A DNA stretch of 52,196 nucleotides from Melioribacter roseus (GTDB lineage: Bacteria > Bacteroidota > Ignavibacteria > Ignavibacteriales > Melioribacteraceae), in NCBI GenBank assembly GCA_020724265.1, contig DYHH01000027.1, forward strand, positions 1 through 52,196. Direction: 5' to 3'. Below the pieces are notes generated by a model. It searched no databases. It was not told where the DNA came from and was given only the letters and a program-made list of their open reading frames with translations. Both the position numbers and the translations under genes were made by a program. Positions 44,954-52,196 of the stretch are shown here, piece after piece (position 1 is the stretch's first letter; every line of letters starts with the position of its first letter).

Positions 44954-45334
44954 ATGAATGAAAAAGATGATATGTTCGATCTTGATAATTTATCGGATGA
45001 AGAAATTAGAGATGAATTTAAAAGTCAATATGACAGCGAAGTAAAAGTTGATAACGGTAAAGAATATGTTGAAGAAAGACTGTGGGAAAAAGTTGAGCGG
45101 ATCGGTAGAAAAATTTCTTTTGCCAAAGATATTAAAGCACTTTTTAATTATATGATTGATCCTTCTGTTGCATGGTACAGAAAATCAATTGTTGTAGGTG
45201 CATTGATTTATTTTATATCGCCGATTGATACTATCCCGGATATTGCTCCACTTATCGGCTATCTTGATGATTTAGGTGTAATTACAGCAGTGCTGAAGTA
45301 CATGGGAAGTGAACTTATTCCGTATTATAATTAA
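44954..45334 (+). CDS. YkvA-type DUF1232 membrane-associated protein
   Basis: 126 aa. The DUF1232 core is VVGALIYFISPIDTIPDIAP followed by IGYLDDLGVITAVLKYM, with the family motif PIDxIPD intact. One or two short hydrophobic stretches suggest membrane association. An acidic N-terminal third (DDMFDLDNLSDEEIRDEF) precedes it. The role of the family is unknown, although it is widespread in bacteria. It begins 2 bp after the S9 peptidase stop and is probably cotranscribed with it. Confidence 0.88.
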   Translation: MNEKDDMFDLDNLSDEEIRDEFKSQYDSEVKVDNGKEYVEERLWEKVERIGRKISFAKDIKALFNYMIDPSVAWYRKSIVVGALIYFISPIDTIPDIAPLIGYLDDLGVITAVLKYMGSELIPYYN

Positions 45335-45342
45335 TTTTTATT

Positions 45343-45428
45343 CACCACAAAGTACACTAAGATGCACAAAGAGAAGCTAAATAAAATTTCATATGATAAT
45401 AGGATGTGCATTAAAAGTTCTTAGTGGT
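45343..45428. repeat. Nested inverted repeat between the DUF1232 and lipocalin genes
   Basis: Three pairs of arms nest in order: ACCAC/GTGGT (45344-45348 with 45424-45428), CACTAAG/CTTAGTG (45355-45361 with 45420-45426), and ATGCACA/TGTGCAT (45362-45368 with 45405-45411). The left side reads as degenerate CACAAAG/CACTAAG units, a kind of low-complexity repeat that tends to be dispersed in genomes. Confidence 0.6.
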
Positions 45429-45440
45429 AAAAAGGATTTT

Positions 45441-45977
45441 ATGGAAAAACTAATCAGATATCTCTCCATCCTTACGGCAGGTATTTTTCTTTTTAGCTGC
45501 GGAGGTAATTATCCTCCACTTGAGACTGTTGAATCAGTTGATATACAAAGATATCTTGGTAAGTGGTACGAGATTGCTCTTCTTCCCAACAGGTTTGAAG
45601 AAGGATGTTTTTGTACAACAGCAGAATATTCTCTAATTGACGAAGAAACAATACGAGTGATAAATAGCTGTAATAAAGAAAGTGCAGACGGTAAACTTGA
45701 TCAAGCAAAGGGCAAAGCATTCGTTGTTGAAGGTAGTAATAACGCAAAACTTAAAGTGCAGTTCTTTTGGCCTTTCAAAGGTGATTATTGGATACTTGAA
45801 CTCGAAGAAGATTATCAATATGTACTTGTAGGTTCCCCTAGCAGAAAATATTTATGGATACTTGCCAGAACTCCACAACTTGATCAGGATATAATCGACA
45901 GTTTATTAACAACCGCCGAACAAAAAGGATTTGATACATCAAAAATTATTTATGCTGATCAATCTTGTTATAAATAA
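45441..45977 (+). CDS. blc: Blc-type bacterial lipocalin, lipoprotein
   Basis: 178 aa from the ATG at 45441; the longer frame includes 16 residues of repeat-derived sequence. A signal peptide ends in the lipobox FLFSC with the lipidated Cys at about 20. The lipocalin signature YLGKWYEIALLPNRFE and the C-terminal YVLVGSPSRKYLWILARTP match the Blc family, which binds fatty acids or lysophospholipids in the envelope and helps membrane repair under stress. An extra CFC motif (EEGCFCTTAEYS) and a conserved Cys near the end (QSCYK) may form a disulfide. It is followed 20 bp later by the NUDIX gene. Confidence 0.93.
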   Translation: MEKLIRYLSILTAGIFLFSCGGNYPPLETVESVDIQRYLGKWYEIALLPNRFEEGCFCTTAEYSLIDEETIRVINSCNKESADGKLDQAKGKAFVVEGSNNAKLKVQFFWPFKGDYWILELEEDYQYVLVGSPSRKYLWILARTPQLDQDIIDSLLTTAEQKGFDTSKIIYADQSCYK

Positions 45978-45997
45978 TCTATAAGAGGGAATTATAA

Positions 45998-46531
45998 ATG
46001 AATAACTTTAAAATAAAAAAGAGTGAAATCCTTTTTAAAGGAAAAGTCTTTGATATAAAATTAGATGAAATAGAATATGATTCATCAGGTAATAACGGAA
46101 GAAGAGAAGTAGTGCTCCATCCGGGTGGAGCAGTTGTCTTACCTGTTACGGATGCCGGCAAAATTATTTTTGTTCGTCAATTCCGATATCCTTTTCAAGA
46201 ATGGGTGCTGGAACTGCCTGCCGGCAAACTTGATCCGGGCGAAGATCCACAAACTTGTGCTACCCGTGAGTTAACCGAAGAAACGGGATACACTGCAGGT
46301 AAGATTACTAAACTCGGACATATTTATACAACTCCCGGTTTTTGTAATGAAATACTTCATATCTATCTTGCAGAAAATCTAACTCCCGGTAAACATGCAC
46401 GAGAAGAAGGTGAAGAAGGAATGCAGATAATTGAATTAACTATCGATGAAGTAAAAAATAAAATTAACAGCGGTGAATTAGTTGATGCAAAATCAATTAG
46501 CGGTGTTATGATGTACTTGAACAAATCCTAA
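45998..46531 (+). CDS. NUDIX hydrolase, ADP-ribose pyrophosphatase-like
   Basis: 177 aa. The Nudix box is complete: GKLDPGEDPQTCATRELTEE followed by TGY, fitting GX5EX7REUXEEXGU. Preceding GGAVVLPVTDAGKIIFVRQF and the PAG before the box are characteristic of ADP-ribose/NDP-sugar pyrophosphatases (NudF/YffH type). It splits ADP-ribose into AMP and ribose 5-phosphate with Mg2+. It is the last plus-strand gene before an intergenic repeat region and the convergent murI. Confidence 0.92.
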   Translation: MNNFKIKKSEILFKGKVFDIKLDEIEYDSSGNNGRREVVLHPGGAVVLPVTDAGKIIFVRQFRYPFQEWVLELPAGKLDPGEDPQTCATRELTEETGYTAGKITKLGHIYTTPGFCNEILHIYLAENLTPGKHAREEGEEGMQIIELTIDEVKNKINSGELVDAKSISGVMMYLNKS

Positions 46532-46534
46532 ATC

Positions 46535-46788
46535 CTAAATTCGAAATACTAAACAAATACTAAGCACAAAGCTTGAAGCACAAAACTATAAAAGCATTAC
46601 AGAAATCACCCAATTTTGAAATTATGATTTTAATATTGGAATTTGTTTAGCCTGTTAGCTAGCTGTCTAAATAAATTATATGCACAAAATTCAATATCAC
46701 AAAAAAAAACCTTTTCTATTTTTTCTCTTGTTTTGAATTTATGATTTAGTATTTGGGTTTTGTTTAGAGTTTAGGATTTCGAATTTAG
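46535..46788. repeat. Inverted-repeat-rich region between NUDIX and murI genes
   Basis: CTAAATTCGAAAT (46535-46547) is repeated as its exact reverse complement ATTTCGAATTTAG (46776-46788). The flanks are low-complexity runs of AATCCTAAA, ACTAAACAAA and their complements. A second, inner imperfect pair (46633-46644 with 46687-46697) lies between. No gene is seen. It resembles a palindromic repetitive element between two convergent genes. Confidence 0.7.
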
Positions 46789-46799
46789 AGATTACGATT

Positions 46800-47612
46800 T
46801 CAGAAAAGATCTTCCAAATCAATCTTCCGTAAATCGTTGATAGGCTTACCTAAGAATGTATTGGCGATAGTTTTAAACTTTTGCGGAAGATCGCTGACAT
46901 AATATTCTCTTTTTCCAATCTGATGCGATTCATTTCTTAAACCTCTTCCTTGCAGATAATTCTCAACAATTGAAGAAGCAGCTTTTCCTGAATCAATTAA
47001 AACTACATCATTCCCCATCACTTCTTGAATTACTTTTGATAATATAGGATAATGCGTGCATCCTAAAATTAACGTATCAACTTTTTTCTTTTTTAATTCG
47101 GACAAATATTCTTCTGCAATAAGTTTTGTAGCCGGGTGATCTATCATTCCTTCTTCAGCTAACGGTACAAATAGCGGACATGCTTTTTCAAATACTTTTA
47201 ATTTTTTATTCTGCTTTAAAAGTTCTTTCGAATATGCTTTGTTATTAATTGTTGCATGTGTTCCAATAACACCGATTTTACCATTCTTAGTTTTATTTAT
47301 AGCTGCTTTAACACCCGGTTCAATCATTCCAACTATCGGAATATCAAAACTTTTTCTTAAATCATTCAAAGCAACCGATGAAGCCGTATTGCATGCAACA
47401 ACAATCATCTTAACATTTTTATTCAGTAAAAATTTTGCGTCTTGCTTCGAATATTCAATTACCGCTTCATTTGATTTGCTGCCGTATGGAACGCGTGCAG
47501 TATCACCGAAATAAACAAGATTCTCATTAGGTAAGATTTGTTCTAATTCTTTTACAACTGTCAATCCGCCTATACCGGAATCAAATATACCAATCGGGTT
47601 CGTTCTGTTCAT
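46800..47612 (-). CDS. murI: Glutamate racemase
   Basis: 270 aa from the ATG at 47612; a TTG nine bases upstream would give a slightly longer form. The N-terminal IGIFDSGIGGLTV holds the conserved Asp11 and Ser12. The two catalytic cysteines are Cys74 in VACNTAS and Cys185 in LGCTHYP. YFGDTARVPYGSKS and VGMIEPGVKAA are further family motifs. It makes D-glutamate for peptidoglycan. It follows glnD by 17 bp on the same strand and is probably cotranscribed with it. Confidence 0.97.
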   Translation of the reverse strand: MNRTNPIGIFDSGIGGLTVVKELEQILPNENLVYFGDTARVPYGSKSNEAVIEYSKQDAKFLLNKNVKMIVVACNTASSVALNDLRKSFDIPIVGMIEPGVKAAINKTKNGKIGVIGTHATINNKAYSKELLKQNKKLKVFEKACPLFVPLAEEGMIDHPATKLIAEEYLSELKKKKVDTLILGCTHYPILSKVIQEVMGNDVVLIDSGKAASSIVENYLQGRGLRNESHQIGKREYYVSDLPQKFKTIANTFLGKPINDLRKIDLEDLF

Positions 47613-47629
47613 AAAATTCAATTCATCAC

Positions 47630-50191
47630 CTAAAGCATTTGTTCTATAGTTTCGGTTAATTCCTTTTTAATTAATTCAAAATTATTCGGAGAGATTTTTT
47701 TACCGGTTTGCGTGAGGACATAAAATGAGTCAACAACATCATCCCCCTTTGTCGAGATTTTTGCAAAATAGATACTCAAACCAAGTTCGGATAATTTTCT
47801 AGTTATTTGATAAAGCAGACCAAGTCTATCCGGAGAAAAGATATCGATTATGGTATACTTCTGATGTTTTTCAAAGAGAACTTTTACCGTTCCTTTTCTG
47901 CTGAATAACTTATCCTCTATCCTCCACCATTTTGATTTTACTCTTTTGAATTCTTTGTTAATAGATAGCTGGTTGTTAATCGAAGCAATTATATCATTTT
48001 TAATTTTCTCGTAACGTTCCGGTTCAATTTTTTTATGTGTTCTGAAATCTGTCACATTAAAATTATCGATTATCAGTCCGTCTTTACGTGTAAAGATTCG
48101 TGCATCATGAATATTAAGATCATTAATAGACATAGCTCCGCAGAGACGGGCAAGAACGGATTCATTATCTTCGGTAATTACCGTTATACTTGTGTATGTA
48201 TCTTCTTCTTTGAAAAAAACAGATGTATCTTCACCGTTTGCTATTTCTTCGGCGTGTGCATTAATTTCTTCATCGGAAAATTGCTGCAAGTAAGTCAAGT
48301 CATCAAAAGCCTCTAAGTGCTGGCGTAATGATTCATCTGCTTCTTTCACTTTACCGTTTATTGTTTCTAAAGTATCTGCGTAGATTAATTGTTCACCGGA
48401 GACTCTGTCTTCCAACATGATTTTTGTTTTGCGGTAAAGTTCAAAAAGCAAATCACTTTTCCACTGAGTCCATACTACCGGGCTGACTGCCGAAAGATCC
48501 GCAAATGTTAATAGGTATAGCATTTCCAATGCTTCAACCGAAGGTACATTTGCTGCAAATTGGTCAAGAGTAATCGGATCGTTCAAATTTCTTCTAAAGG
48601 CAACCTGCTCCATAGTTAAATGATGACGGACAAGAAATCGAACTAAATTTATTTCATCCTGTTCATAACCGAGTCGTTCCATTATGGAAGAAGCAATCTC
48701 GGCACCGATAATTTCATGTCCCGAAACACTTATCGGTTTTGCAATATCGTGGAAAAGTACGCCTAAATAAAGAAGATCACGCCTTTCGATATCGTAAAAT
48801 ATTTTGCTTAGTTTCGATTCCTCATCTTTTAATTTTTCCAGGTTTGCCAGAGCAATTATTGTGTGTTCATCTGCAGTATAACAATGATAAACACCGGGTT
48901 GAAAGAAACCGACTAAATCTCTTAATTCGGAGAGGAAAGCAGTCAACACACCGAGTTCATTCATTGTGCTAATGGTTTTCCCTACATTCTTTGGAAGGCG
49001 CAGTAACTCTCTAAAAAAAGTAGAACTGGTATTTTCCGGTTTAATTTCCTCATCGGATTGAAGTGAAAGCTCGATAATTTTTGATCGCAGATTCTCATCA
49101 AAGACCGCATCTCTTACTGCCCGGTAATAAAAAACTCTCAATACTTTGGAAAGATCTACTTCGGAATTCGGATCGGAAAGCGATAATCTATTCCCTTTCA
49201 TTATAAAATCATCATCAATTTTGATGGAAAGAAAATCGGAAATAGGATTTGAAATTTCCTCATCAAATTTTTTCATCATTGTTCTTGAAAAGAGTTTTAA
49301 GATGCTGGAACTAATAAAATATTCTTTCATAAAATTCTGCCATGCATCCGGCGGAAACTCAAGTAAGTTTGCTATTTTTTCTTGTGAAGAAAATTCCAAT
49401 CTATCTGATTTATTTGGTGAAATAATATGAAGATGATTTCTAACGGAGAGTATAAATTTATAACTATTTAATAATCTGTTGGCAATTTTGTTATTGATGC
49501 TTTTCGTCTGTTTTAACGATTCGATAAAAGCTTCTGTCTGAGTTATTTCATTTTGATTGGAGAGTATCAAATCATTCTTGAACGAATACATCCATTCGGC
49601 AGCTTGAAGATCCCGTAAACCTCCTGCCGTAAATTTTATATTCGGCTCAAGCACTTTTGACGATTCGCCGTATTTCGCATGACGAAGTTTTGTATCTGCA
49701 AAAAATTCTTTTATTAAATTTATTTTATCATCTTTAGTTAATACTGAAGTAATAAGATTATTCCAATCAAGATAAACATCATCGTTGCCTAAAATAATTC
49801 TTGTTTCAAAAAATTGTGTAAATGCATGAAGATCTTCGTTAAGGAATTTCATAATATCATCGAAGTCCCGCACTGTGTGCGACACTTCAATTCCGCAATC
49901 CCATAAATCGGTAACACATTTATTAATTATGGCTTCGTTTCCGTCAACTTTGCGGCAGATAAACATTAGGTCAATGTCGGAATGAGGTGAGAGTTCCCTT
50001 CTGCTGAAACTTCCGGCGGATGCTATTGCGAATTCAATTTTAAAGTTGTGTAGAATTCTCCTAATATATTCTTCAACAAGCAAACTGTAACGGACACAAA
50101 ACTTGAAAGAATCCTTAAGCAAAGTTTTGTCGTTGAAGAGTTTTTGTTTCTCCTCGTTGAAATGTTTTTTTATTTCAAGTTTTTTTGTCAT
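47630..50191 (-). CDS. glnD: GlnD-type [protein-PII] uridylyltransferase/uridylyl-removing enzyme
   Basis: 853 aa. Domains in order: a nucleotidyltransferase with GSFSRRELSPHSDIDLMF (Gly60-Ser61, Asp72, Asp74), a central helical region, an HD phosphohydrolase with LFHDIAKP near 480, and two C-terminal ACT domains (about 668-735 and 778-850) that sense glutamine. Known GlnD proteins add UMP to PII when nitrogen is short and remove it when glutamine is high. The usual GGYGRGEL motif is varied to AGSFSRREL, but the catalytic acids are kept. No glnB, glnA or amtB lies in the window. It precedes murI. Confidence 0.9.
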   Translation of the reverse strand: MTKKLEIKKHFNEEKQKLFNDKTLLKDSFKFCVRYSLLVEEYIRRILHNFKIEFAIASAGSFSRRELSPHSDIDLMFICRKVDGNEAIINKCVTDLWDCGIEVSHTVRDFDDIMKFLNEDLHAFTQFFETRIILGNDDVYLDWNNLITSVLTKDDKINLIKEFFADTKLRHAKYGESSKVLEPNIKFTAGGLRDLQAAEWMYSFKNDLILSNQNEITQTEAFIESLKQTKSINNKIANRLLNSYKFILSVRNHLHIISPNKSDRLEFSSQEKIANLLEFPPDAWQNFMKEYFISSSILKLFSRTMMKKFDEEISNPISDFLSIKIDDDFIMKGNRLSLSDPNSEVDLSKVLRVFYYRAVRDAVFDENLRSKIIELSLQSDEEIKPENTSSTFFRELLRLPKNVGKTISTMNELGVLTAFLSELRDLVGFFQPGVYHCYTADEHTIIALANLEKLKDEESKLSKIFYDIERRDLLYLGVLFHDIAKPISVSGHEIIGAEIASSIMERLGYEQDEINLVRFLVRHHLTMEQVAFRRNLNDPITLDQFAANVPSVEALEMLYLLTFADLSAVSPVVWTQWKSDLLFELYRKTKIMLEDRVSGEQLIYADTLETINGKVKEADESLRQHLEAFDDLTYLQQFSDEEINAHAEEIANGEDTSVFFKEEDTYTSITVITEDNESVLARLCGAMSINDLNIHDARIFTRKDGLIIDNFNVTDFRTHKKIEPERYEKIKNDIIASINNQLSINKEFKRVKSKWWRIEDKLFSRKGTVKVLFEKHQKYTIIDIFSPDRLGLLYQITRKLSELGLSIYFAKISTKGDDVVDSFYVLTQTGKKISPNNFELIKKELTETIEQML

Positions 50192-50296
50192 CTTAAACTA
50201 GGTTTATAAATAATCACCTAAAATCATATAAAAAACGGGAACACAAGTTATGTGTTCCCTATATATATTTACTAATTAACCCTTCAAAAATAATCT

Positions 50297-51685
50297 TTAG
50301 AGTCGTTCAAATCTACCTTGGAAGAATCGTAAATATTCAGGCTCGTAAACCATTTTTAAGCCTTTTATTTTCTTTCTATCTTCGAAAACCGATGCAACTG
50401 ATTCAACCGCAACATCAATATGAGCTTGTGTATAAACTCTTCTCGGGAAAGTTAAACGAACTAATTCCAATTTCGGATAACGATGTTTACCTGTTTTAGG
50501 ATCACGCCCCGAAGAAACAATGCCTCGTTCCATTCCTCTTACACCCGAATCAATAAAAATTTCTGCAGCTAACGTTTGTGCAGGAAAATCATCTTGTTTC
50601 ATGTGGCTTAAGATTTTTTTTGCATCTAAAAATATTGCATGTCCGCCGATCGGTTTAACAAAAGGAATTTTATATTTCTCAAGCTGTTTACCGAAATATT
50701 CAACTTGGCCGATACGTGCTCTAATATTATCGAAATCAACCATTTCTTCAATACCAATAGCCATCGCTTCCATATCTCTTCCTGCCAAACCGCCGTAAGT
50801 ATGAAGTCCTTCATAAACAACAACCATATTTCTTGCAGCTTCATATATCTTCTTATTTTTGGTTGCAAGGAAACCGCCTATGTTTACCATTAAATCTTTT
50901 TTGGCACTTACCCACAAACCTTCAAAGTAAGAACACATTTCTTTAAGAATATCGGCAACAGTTTTGTTTTGATAACCTTTTTCTCTCATCTTAATAAAAT
51001 ATGCGTTTTCTGTTGCACGCGTAGCATCAAACCAAAGTCTAATTTTATGTTTCTTCGCAAAGTCATAAACTTCTCTTAAGTTTTTCATTGAGAAAGGTTG
51101 ACCGCCAGCCATATTTACTGGTCCAGCCATACTTATATATGCAATGTTTTTTGCACCGACTTCTTTAACAAGTTTATCTAATTTCTTTAAGTCAATATTT
51201 CCTTTAAAAGGATGTTCGTTGTAAGGATCATGTGCTTCATCAATAATTACATCGACAAAAGTTGCACCGGCTAATTCCTGGTGAAGCCTTGTAGTTGTGA
51301 AATACATATTACCCGGCACATATTGACCGGGAGTAATCATAATTTTTGAAAGCATATGCTCGGCTGCTCGTCCTTGATGTGTAGGAACAAAATAAGGGTG
51401 CCCGTAATATTTTTTAACATTATCCCATAAGTAATAGAAATTTTTACTTCCGGCATACGCTTCATCGCCGATCATCATGCCAGCCCACTGCCTGTCGCTC
51501 ATAGCGTTTGTGCCGCTGTCGGTAAGAAGATCAATATAAACATCTTCCGATTTGAGAAGGAATGTATTATAACCGGCTTCTTTGGCAGCTTTTTCTCTGT
51601 ATTCTCTTGTAGTCATTTTAATCGGCTCAACAACCTTAATTTTGAAAGGTTCAGCCCAGCTTTTCTTAATTATTTTTTTAGCCAT
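50297..51685 (-). CDS. tpl: Tyrosine phenol-lyase (beta-eliminating lyase, PLP-dependent)
   Basis: 462 aa, close to the 456 of Citrobacter TPL. The PLP lysine is Lys263 in SAKKD. Residues that separate TPL from tryptophanase favour TPL: Thr130 in YFTTTR (Asp in tryptophanase), Arg387 in GVRGMERGI (Ile in tryptophanase), and Phe454 in LRFFQGRF (His in tryptophanase). NAMSDRQWAGMMIGDEAYAG also reads like TPL. The reaction splits tyrosine to phenol, pyruvate and ammonia. GGAG precedes the ATG. The gene stands alone between glnD and queF, with two TGATATCA palindromes upstream. General annotation would often say tryptophanase. Confidence 0.88.
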   Translation of the reverse strand: MAKKIIKKSWAEPFKIKVVEPIKMTTREYREKAAKEAGYNTFLLKSEDVYIDLLTDSGTNAMSDRQWAGMMIGDEAYAGSKNFYYLWDNVKKYYGHPYFVPTHQGRAAEHMLSKIMITPGQYVPGNMYFTTTRLHQELAGATFVDVIIDEAHDPYNEHPFKGNIDLKKLDKLVKEVGAKNIAYISMAGPVNMAGGQPFSMKNLREVYDFAKKHKIRLWFDATRATENAYFIKMREKGYQNKTVADILKEMCSYFEGLWVSAKKDLMVNIGGFLATKNKKIYEAARNMVVVYEGLHTYGGLAGRDMEAMAIGIEEMVDFDNIRARIGQVEYFGKQLEKYKIPFVKPIGGHAIFLDAKKILSHMKQDDFPAQTLAAEIFIDSGVRGMERGIVSSGRDPKTGKHRYPKLELVRLTFPRRVYTQAHIDVAVESVASVFEDRKKIKGLKMVYEPEYLRFFQGRFERL

Positions 51686-51710
51686 TTTATTTCTCCGTTT
51701 GATTTATTAA

Positions 51711-51756
51711 TGATATCAATTTATTTAAGTAGTGATTACAAATTAAACTGATATCA
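51711..51756. promoter_or_regulatory. Pair of TGATATCA palindromes upstream of tpl
   Basis: The perfect 8-bp palindrome TGATATCA occurs at 51711-51718 and again at 51749-51756, 38 bp apart, in the 240-bp gap between queF and tpl. The copies are a candidate operator pair; the regulator is unknown, and no TyrR-like gene is present in the window. Confidence 0.35.
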
Positions 51757-51923
51757 TTGCGAGGTGTTGGTAGATTAATATCGTATGAAGTCTATCGTAT
51801 GATAGATAAGGATTCTGCTGAAAATGATATGTCTCACCGGCTATTAAACTTTGCGTTAATGGAAATGATTTTTGTTTTATCACTATATCAAGTTGTTTCA
51901 GCATAGAGCCATTGTTATAAAAA

Positions 51924-52196
51924 TTAATTTTCTTTAATGTATTCAACTTCAATTACGGAAGATATTCCACCTCGTGAATTAAACTCTGCAATAACTTTCA
52001 TGTAACGCGGTTTGCAGACTCCGACTAAATCGTCAAGTATTTGATTTGTTACCGCTTCAAAATAAATTCCGTCGTTGCGGAAAGATTGCAAATAAAATTT
52101 ATACGACTTTAACTCGATACAAAGTTCATCCGGAATATACTCTAAAATAATTGTAGCAAAATCCGGTTGACCGGTTTTAGGACAAAGCGAAGTAAA
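51924..52196 (-). CDS. queF: NADPH-dependent 7-cyano-7-deazaguanine (preQ0) reductase, partial
   Basis: The 3' 90 codons of a minus-strand gene that runs off the right edge of the window; stop TAA at 51924-51926. The translated part begins [16 protein letters not shown] and contains [32 protein letters not shown] and AEFNSRGGI. These are hallmarks of the short (YkvM-type) QueF, including the conserved [10 protein letters not shown] catalytic-region motif (the nucleophilic Cys is in this stretch), ELKS and FxN substrate residues. It reduces preQ0 to preQ1 in queuosine biosynthesis. The N-terminus is missing, so integrity cannot be judged. Confidence 0.93.
   Translation of the reverse strand, partial: FTSLCPKTGQPDFATIILEYIPDELCIELKSYKFYLQSFRNDGIYFEAVTNQILDDLVGVCKPRYMKVIAEFNSRGGISSVIEVEYIKEN

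Noticed and set aside
50297-51685. Tryptophanase assignment for the PLP lyase
   Set aside because: Three diagnostic residues (Thr130, Arg387, Phe454) match tyrosine phenol-lyase and not tryptophanase.
51743-51952. Minus-strand open frame of 69 codons overlapping the 3' end of queF
   Set aside because: It overlaps the well-supported queF end in another frame, has no family resemblance and covers the intergenic region with the TGATATCA repeats.

Overview
The window looks like chromosomal DNA of an AT-rich member of the Ignavibacteria / Bacteroidota (FCB) group. Three secreted proteins end in the type IX secretion (T9SS) C-terminal sorting domain in the form typical of that lineage: a YPNPFNPSTTI motif, a GxY(F/L)(Y/I)(R/K)L strand, and a terminal K(M/A)(L/I)LLK-like end. 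The genome is Gram-negative and LPS-making (waaA, a heptosyltransferase-like GT9). It shows sigma-70-like promoters rather than only the Bacteroidetes -7 type. Lineage is an inference from these traits; no rRNA is present.

Layout. 0-8 kb: a T9SS-exported protein, a two-component pair (propeller sensor kinase and LuxR-type regulator), and a divergent pair of exported proteins (tandem DUF1566 with sorting domain, Spy/CpxP-like). 8-16.5 kb: housekeeping and accessory genes (ATP-grasp, HAD phosphatase, DEAD-box helicase, DinB-like, esterase, lipoprotein, acyl-ACP desaturase, cytidine/guanine-deaminase-like, methyltransferase). 16.5-17 kb: cspA and tRNA-Asn. 17.2-21.3 kb: a compact operon for methylmalonyl-CoA epimerase plus the four subunits of a Na+-translocating methylmalonyl-CoA decarboxylase. 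21.3-26.3 kb: a T9SS M1 peptidase and an exported GH13 pullulanase-like enzyme. 26.3-35.3 kb: a six-PAS hybrid kinase, pckA, waaA with a GT9, a small unknown protein, and fbp. 35.3-42.7 kb: a same-strand run leuS-serS-ABC-ABC-fbp, the two ABC genes having the sequence marks of a heterodimeric exporter. 42.9-46.5 kb: S9 peptidase, DUF1232, lipocalin and NUDIX genes. 46.8-52.2 kb: murI, glnD, a tyrosine phenol-lyase and the 3' part of queF.

The metabolic picture fits a heterotroph using peptides and alpha-glucans: exported M1 and S9 peptidases, a GH13 enzyme, tyrosine phenol-lyase, PEP carboxykinase and fructose bisphosphatase (gluconeogenesis), and a sodium pump run by methylmalonyl-CoA decarboxylation (succinate to propionate).

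I see no rRNA, CRISPR array, insertion sequence, integrase, phage gene or recognisable defence system. The most unusual sequence-level signals are a perfect 24-bp palindrome inside a T9SS sorting-domain gene, several long intergenic inverted repeats that may be dispersed genomic elements, and the domain makeup of the M1 peptidase. I do not find a convincing, wholly new multi-gene system here.
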